Source of the DNA: an uncultured Ellagibacter sp.
GTDB lineage: Bacteria > Actinomycetota > Coriobacteriia > Coriobacteriales > Eggerthellaceae
NCBI GenBank assembly: GCA_934613165.1
Contig: CAKTSW010000054.1
Location: 1-7,794, forward strand
Direction: 5' to 3'
DNA length: 7,794 nucleotides
Numbering within the stretch: position 1 is the first letter of the stretch; every line of letters begins with the position of its first letter. The notes under the pieces were generated by a model. The model searched no databases. It saw only the letters and a program-made list of their open reading frames with translations, and was not told where the DNA came from. Below are positions 4,753 to 7,794 of this stretch, piece after piece. Position numbers and translations under genes: made by a program.

Positions 4753-5709
4753 TTGACTCAGCAAGCGAAGATTCTCTCGTTTGACGAGGCTCGACGTGCA
4801 CGCACGGCGCATGGCGACCACTCGTCTCATTCTGCGCGCTCTGTGGAGCGCGGCCGCGCTGCCCGTTCCCTGCATGGCGAATCCGCTCGCAGCTCTTCTT
4901 ACGCTGCACGCGATGAACGGCCTTCGTCCGCAAACAGAACCCGCGCGGCTTCTTCCTATTCGCGCGCAAGCGAGCGCCGAGGGTCGTCTTGTCGGCAGAC
5001 GCGCTTGGACGACGAGGCCTACGCGGCAAGCCGTCTTGCCTACGACGAGGAAGACGACCAGGCGGAAGAGAGCCAGGCGGCTGCGAAACCCTCTTCGCGT
5101 TTTGAGCGCCTCAAGCGCAGCGTTTCCGAAAACAAGGCCGATAGGGCGTTCGAACGTCAATACGGCGGCGCCGACCGTGCGTCGGGCGCATCCGATGCGG
5201 GCCCGCGCGCGGCCGTTTACAAAGGGGAAATGGGCCAGGCCCACAGGCGCGCCTCGCGCATGCAGGACGAAAAGGCCGGCTCGTCGCGGGCCGATGCGAC
5301 CAGAACCGCCGCATCGCGCATCCCTCAATTCGTGAAGCGCCCCTGGTTCGTCGCAACGGCGGGCGCTGCGGTCTGCATCGTTTTGACCGCGGCGTTTTTG
5401 TACCCCTCCGCGGCCCAGCTTTACCATTCGGCGCGTGAGCGCGACCAGCTTCAGGCCGAATACGCGGCCATCGAGGAGCGCAACGAGGCGATTCAGTCGA
5501 CGGTCGACGCGCTTTCGACTGACGCCGGCATCGAGGACCGTGCGCATCAGGAATACGGCTGGGTCTCGAAGGGCGAAAACGCCGTGACGGTGTACGGGCT
5601 CGACGTCGACGACGAATCGACGTTCACCGCGAGCATCGTTCCGGGGAGCGTTCCCGCGCCGGAAACGTGGTACTCCAAGCTGTTCGGCCCGCTTTTCGGG
5701 GAGGAATAG
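4753..5709 (+). CDS. FtsB/DivIC-family septum formation protein with long disordered N-terminus
   Basis: The frame is open from 4639, but the best start is TTG at 4753: AAAGGGG (4738-4744) lies 8 bases before it and the protein becomes (M)TQQAKILSFDEARR. ATG 4732 and 4639 lack a ribosome-binding site. Length is 318 aa. Residues 1-190 are low-complexity, rich in Ser, Ala, Arg and Glu, and likely disordered and cytoplasmic. One membrane helix lies at about 198-216 (WFVATAGAAVCIVLTAAFL). A heptad-like coiled coil follows (about 227-252, ERDQLQAEYAAIEERNEAIQ). The FtsB/DivIC signature IEDRAHQEYGWVSKGENAVT ends at 278, before a short tail. Family proteins are bitopic divisome components that link FtsL/FtsQ-type partners; usual length is about 100 aa, with longer N-termini in actinobacteria. 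In mycobacteria the order is eno, divIC-like, DUF501, ppx; here ppx follows directly. Confidence 0.85.
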   Translation: MTQQAKILSFDEARRARTAHGDHSSHSARSVERGRAARSLHGESARSSSYAARDERPSSANRTRAASSYSRASERRGSSCRQTRLDDEAYAASRLAYDEEDDQAEESQAAAKPSSRFERLKRSVSENKADRAFERQYGGADRASGASDAGPRAAVYKGEMGQAHRRASRMQDEKAGSSRADATRTAASRIPQFVKRPWFVATAGAAVCIVLTAAFLYPSAAQLYHSARERDQLQAEYAAIEERNEAIQSTVDALSTDAGIEDRAHQEYGWVSKGENAVTVYGLDVDDESTFTASIVPGSVPAPETWYSKLFGPLFGEE

Positions 5710-5711
5710 CC

Positions 5712-6677
5712 ATGCTCGTCCCCGGTCGTTACGCGGCGATCGACGTCGGCACGGTTACGTGCCGCATGCTCGTCGCCGACGTCGATGCGGCGGGCGTGCA
5801 TGAGTTTGCCCGCGAATACGCCATCACCAACCTCGGCGAAGGCGTCGATGCGACGGGCGCCCTTGCGCCTTGCGCCATGCAGCGCGTGCTGTCGGCGATA
5901 GATAGTTTTCTAACCGTTCGAAACGGGCTTTCCACCTCGGACAACCCTGTGAAGGCCACGGTTGCCGTGGCTACGTCCGCCGCGCGCGATGCGCGGAATT
6001 CCGCCGACTTCGTCGAGCTTTTGAAATCGCACGGCGTCGACCTTTTGGTCATCCCCGGCGAACGAGAGGCCGCCCTTTCCTTTTCGGGCGCCTCCCTTGA
6101 TTTCCCCGGTGAGAACCTGCTCGTGGTCGACGTTGGCGGGGGGTCGACCGAAACCGTGTTCGGTGTTGGGGGAATGGGCCCTTCGTGCGGCCATTCCTTC
6201 AACGTCGGGTGCCGTCGGGTGACCGAGAAATTCCTCGCGACCGATCCGCCGACGGCAGACGAGATCGAGCGTGCCCGCCATTGGGTCGATGACGCGTTTT
6301 CATCTTGGTTCGCCGAGCAGGGCGAGCTCGTGGCCGCGATTGACCGCGTCGTCGCGGTTGCGGGAACGGCGACGACGGTGGTGAGCATTCGCGAGGAAAT
6401 GGAACGCTACGACTCGAAGCGCGTTCACGGCGCGCATGTTTCCCGGGCCGATCTTGCGGCGATCTACGATAGGCTTCGGGCGTTGCCGCTTCGCGCGCGC
6501 GAGCAGGTCGTCGGGCTCGACCCGAAGCGCGCGCCGGTGATGGTCGCGGGCCTTTTGATCTTGCGGTCTGTCCTGGACGCGGCGCACACCGACGCGTTCA
6601 CGGTAAGCGAAACGGACATTCTCCATGGTATTGTGCTCGCCGCTGCTCGCGAGGGCTTTTCGCAACACGGCTTGTGA
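5712..6677 (+). CDS. Ppx/GppA-family exopolyphosphatase / pppGpp phosphohydrolase
   Basis: 321 aa. ATG 5712 is chosen over 5667 because GGGGAGG (5698-5704) precedes it and YAAIDVGTVTCRMLVADV then opens the protein as in the family. It begins 2 bases after the stop of the septum gene, so the two are co-transcribed and probably translationally coupled. The ASKHA ATPase-like fold is shown by the phosphate-1 loop AIDVGT (9-14), the VATSAARDARN segment, the catalytic-region motif PGEREAALSFSG (from 115), the phosphate-2 loop VVDVGGGSTE (138-147) and the AVAGTATTVVSI segment. The length is that of a short Ppx/GppA protein without the C-terminal HD domain of the longer enzymes. It should hydrolyse inorganic polyphosphate and/or pppGpp; the sequence alone does not say which. 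T14 stands where many family members have S. Confidence 0.9.
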   Translation: MLVPGRYAAIDVGTVTCRMLVADVDAAGVHEFAREYAITNLGEGVDATGALAPCAMQRVLSAIDSFLTVRNGLSTSDNPVKATVAVATSAARDARNSADFVELLKSHGVDLLVIPGEREAALSFSGASLDFPGENLLVVDVGGGSTETVFGVGGMGPSCGHSFNVGCRRVTEKFLATDPPTADEIERARHWVDDAFSSWFAEQGELVAAIDRVVAVAGTATTVVSIREEMERYDSKRVHGAHVSRADLAAIYDRLRALPLRAREQVVGLDPKRAPVMVAGLLILRSVLDAAHTDAFTVSETDILHGIVLAAAREGFSQHGL

Positions 6678-6683
6678 TAGGAT
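6675..6683 (+). promoter_or_regulatory. Possible extended -10 promoter of tRNA-Leu
   Basis: TGATAGGAT fits TG-N-TAnnAT and overlaps the TGA stop codon of the phosphatase gene. The predicted start near 6690 would give a 5' leader of about 12 bases before the mature tRNA. No clear -35 is seen. Confidence 0.42.
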
Positions 6684-6701
6684 TTGCACTGGCCGAAACG
6701 C

Positions 6702-6786
6702 GGGGGCGTGGCGGAATTGGCAGACGCAGCGGACTTAAAATCCGCCATCTTCGGATATGTGGGTTCGAGTCCCACCGCCCCTACCA
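6702..6786 (+). tRNA. tRNA-Leu(UAA), CCA encoded
   Basis: The acceptor stem GGGGGCG (6702-6708) pairs with CGCCCCT (6776-6782) with one G-U pair, followed by discriminator A and an encoded CCA (6784-6786). The anticodon stem GCGGA/TCCGC encloses CTTAAAA, giving anticodon TAA at 6736-6738. A long variable arm with a TTCG loop marks this as a class II tRNA, and the T arm is GTGGG-TTCGAGT-CCCAC. Length is 85 nt. Anticodon and discriminator A fit leucine. It lies 24 bases after the phosphatase gene. Confidence 0.96.
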
Positions 6787-6791
6787 GGTCG
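6766..6791 (+). repeat. 26-bp direct repeat, copy 1 (tRNA-Leu 3' end plus 5 bases)
   Basis: The last 21 bases of the tRNA (T-loop end, 3' acceptor strand, CCA) plus GGTCG recur exactly at 6947-6972. The repeat boundary inside a tRNA 3' end is typical of attB-type sites used by tyrosine integrases. Confidence 0.85.
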
Positions 6792-6820
6792 ACATGAAGT
6801 ATGGCAACGGTAGACTGCGT

Positions 6821-6839
6821 GTAGGAGAAGCGGGACTCG
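6821..6839 (-). repeat. Inverted degenerate copy of a tRNA 3' end
   Basis: Read on the minus strand this is CGAGTCCCGCTTCTCCTAC, preceded by CGGTT, so it looks like a T-loop plus descending acceptor strand. Over its last 18 bases it differs from the third copy (7005-7022) at only two positions. Nearby GGCAACGGTAGAC (6803-6815) looks like a D-arm fragment. No complete tRNA can be folded. It could be debris of a degraded tRNA gene. Confidence 0.45.
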
Positions 6840-6852
6840 AACCGATGAGGTG

Positions 6853-6897
6853 GAATTCCGTTAAGAAAACGTGCCGGTGGCACGTTTTTAGGAATTC
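6853..6897. terminator. Bidirectional intrinsic terminator after tRNA-Leu
   Basis: The inner stem AAAACGTGCC (6866-6875) pairs with GGCACGTTTT (6879-6888) around a 3-base loop, with a further T. An outer stem, GAATTCC (6853-6859) with GGAATTC (6891-6897), encloses it. A-run and T-run flank the GC core on both sides, so it could work on either strand. It lies 80 bases past the tRNA end. Confidence 0.8.
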
Positions 6898-6918
6898 GCC
6901 TGACCGAGCTTGCGAGGG

Positions 6919-7032
6919 AAGGTTGTGCGGTCGCGAAGCGAGCGCACGAGTCCCACCGCCCCTACCAGGTCGGGAAAGGTTGTGCGGTCGCGAAGCGAGC
7001 GCATGAGTCCCGCTACCCCTACCAGGTCAGAA
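6919..7032 (+). repeat. Two tandem 57-bp repeats, each a small hairpin plus a tRNA-Leu 3'-end mimic
   Basis: Unit 1 (6919-6975) and unit 2 (6976-7032) both start AAGGTTGTGCGGTCGCGAAG. Each then has TGCGgTCGC-GAA-GCGAgCGCA, a hairpin with one G-G mismatch, followed by a copy of the tRNA 3' end through CCAGGTC. The unit 1 tail (6947-6972) is identical to the tRNA copy; the unit 2 tail (7004-7029) differs at five of 26 bases. The matching 5' acceptor strand is absent, so neither unit is a functional tRNA. No protein of an integrase or transposase is present in the window. Confidence 0.8.
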
Positions 7033-7069
7033 GAAAGTAAGAATAAAGACAGGCGATCAAACAACCCTC

Positions 7070-7794
7070 ATGGAAACCATCAACGACATCATTGCTTCGA
7101 TCGATAAGCCGCCCACGACGTTCGAGGAGTACCTGAACTGCTTCGCCCCGAAGATCGGCGGGCTCATCAATTCCTATATTCCTGAGGGTACCCACCCCGA
7201 CATGGACCGCTATCTGTACGCCCCGCTCAAGCGCTACAGCGAGAACGGCGGCAAGCGTCATCGTCCGCTCATCTGCTTCGCGGCGTGCCGCGCGGTCGGC
7301 GGCGACATGGACCGCGCGACGAGCGCTGCGGCGGCGATCGAGCACTTCCATACCGCGGCTCTCATCCACGACGACATCGCCGACGAGGCGGAGCTTCGCC
7401 GCGGCGAGCCGTGCTTGCACCTCACCGAAGGGCTGGGGCTTGCAATCAACATGGGTGACTTGGCGTTGTCGCTGGTCAACGGCACTGTTATCAACGACCC
7501 GCTTCTGAGCGACTCGGTGAAGGTGCGAGTTGTGAGCGAGCTTATCGAGATGACGCGGCGAACCATCGAGGGCCAGGCGCTCGACATCGGCTGGGCGCGC
7601 GACGGGCGCTACGACATCACGCCCGAGGATTACCTCGTCATGGCGACGCACAAGACCGCCCATTACTCCGGCGCGGTTCCTCTGGCGGTTGGCGCGATCG
7701 TCGGCGGCGGCTCCGAGGAGCAGATCGAGGAGCTTCGCGCATACGGGCTGGACACGGGCCTTGCGTTCCAGATTCAAGACGACCTTCTCAACCT
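7070..7794 (+). CDS. Polyprenyl diphosphate synthase, N-terminal part (cut by window end)
   Basis: Frame open from ATG 7070 to the window end, giving 241 residues without a stop. It is a trans-isoprenyl diphosphate synthase that condenses allylic diphosphates with IPP. Motifs in order: NGGKRHRP (59-66), where K62 and R65 bind IPP; first aspartate-rich motif DDIAD (101-105) in HTAALIHDDIADEAELRRG; GQALD; a K-T motif in THKTAHYSG; and second motif FQIQDDLLN at the edge (D237, D238). Ala at 96 and 97, just before the first motif, rather than an aromatic residue, argues for a product longer than FPP, such as GGPP or a menaquinone side chain. The fifth residue of the second motif is Asn241, not Asp. 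The ribosome-binding site is weak, and no earlier in-frame start is seen. It lies 37 bases after the tandem repeats. Confidence 0.9.
   Translation, partial: METINDIIASIDKPPTTFEEYLNCFAPKIGGLINSYIPEGTHPDMDRYLYAPLKRYSENGGKRHRPLICFAACRAVGGDMDRATSAAAAIEHFHTAALIHDDIADEAELRRGEPCLHLTEGLGLAINMGDLALSLVNGTVINDPLLSDSVKVRVVSELIEMTRRTIEGQALDIGWARDGRYDITPEDYLVMATHKTAHYSGAVPLAVGAIVGGGSEEQIEELRAYGLDTGLAFQIQDDLLN

Noticed and set aside
4615..5547. 310-aa minus-strand ORF opposite the septum-protein gene
   Set aside because: Arg/Ala-rich shadow frame; the plus-strand frame has an identifiable membrane helix and FtsB/DivIC motif.
6464..6883. Minus-strand ORF of 139 aa across tRNA-Leu, and a plus-strand ORF 6674-7006
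   Set aside because: Both translate the tRNA gene and its repeats; the strings GLEPTYPKMADFKSAASANSATPP-like and GIGRRSGLKIRHL-like are the well-known spurious products of tRNA-Leu.
6919..7032. CRISPR array or tandem functional tRNAs
   Set aside because: There are only two adjoining 57-bp units with no unique spacers, and the units lack the 5' acceptor strand, D arm and anticodon arm of a tRNA.

Overview
The window is high-GC bacterial DNA with strong Shine-Dalgarno sites. Three things suggest a high-GC actinobacterium, probably of the gut-associated Coriobacteriia: the septum-protein/Ppx gene pair, a C-rich-loop RNA resembling the actinobacterial 6C RNA, and a two-FeoA Feo locus with a small DtxR-type regulator. 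This placement is inference from protein style and gene order; no marker gene in the window settles it.

Left part (1-3682): a ferrous iron uptake module. The 3' end of one FeoA gene is followed by a second complete FeoA gene, a large FeoB GTPase/permease (874 aa from the chosen start) and a 71-aa FeoB-associated cysteine-rich membrane protein, closed by a strong intrinsic terminator. FeoB carries an unusual, extremely acidic insert of about 130 residues between its first two membrane segments. Hairpins lie in each gap of the module, and the one after the second feoA looks like a terminator or attenuator.

Middle (3683-4557): a 540-base stretch without a conventional gene that is full of signals. 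It holds two inverted repeats, a near-consensus promoter with an AGGTTAACCT palindrome in its spacer, and a leader-like segment with two C-rich-loop hairpins ending in a UUCG-loop terminator. Together these look like a free-standing small RNA of about 205 nt resembling 6C RNA. A DtxR/MntR-family metalloregulator follows; it is the natural candidate controller of the feo genes and perhaps of the RNA.

Right part (4558-7794): a housekeeping block. It contains an FtsB/DivIC-like septum protein with a long disordered N-terminus, a Ppx/GppA-family phosphatase, tRNA-Leu(UAA) with an encoded CCA, and the 5' part of a polyprenyl diphosphate synthase gene that runs off the window. Between the tRNA and the synthase is a 283-base region with a bidirectional terminator, an exact 26-bp copy of the tRNA 3' end, a second degenerate copy inside a 57-bp tandem repeat, and an inverted degenerate fragment. 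It looks like an integration scar or a tRNA-derived repeat.
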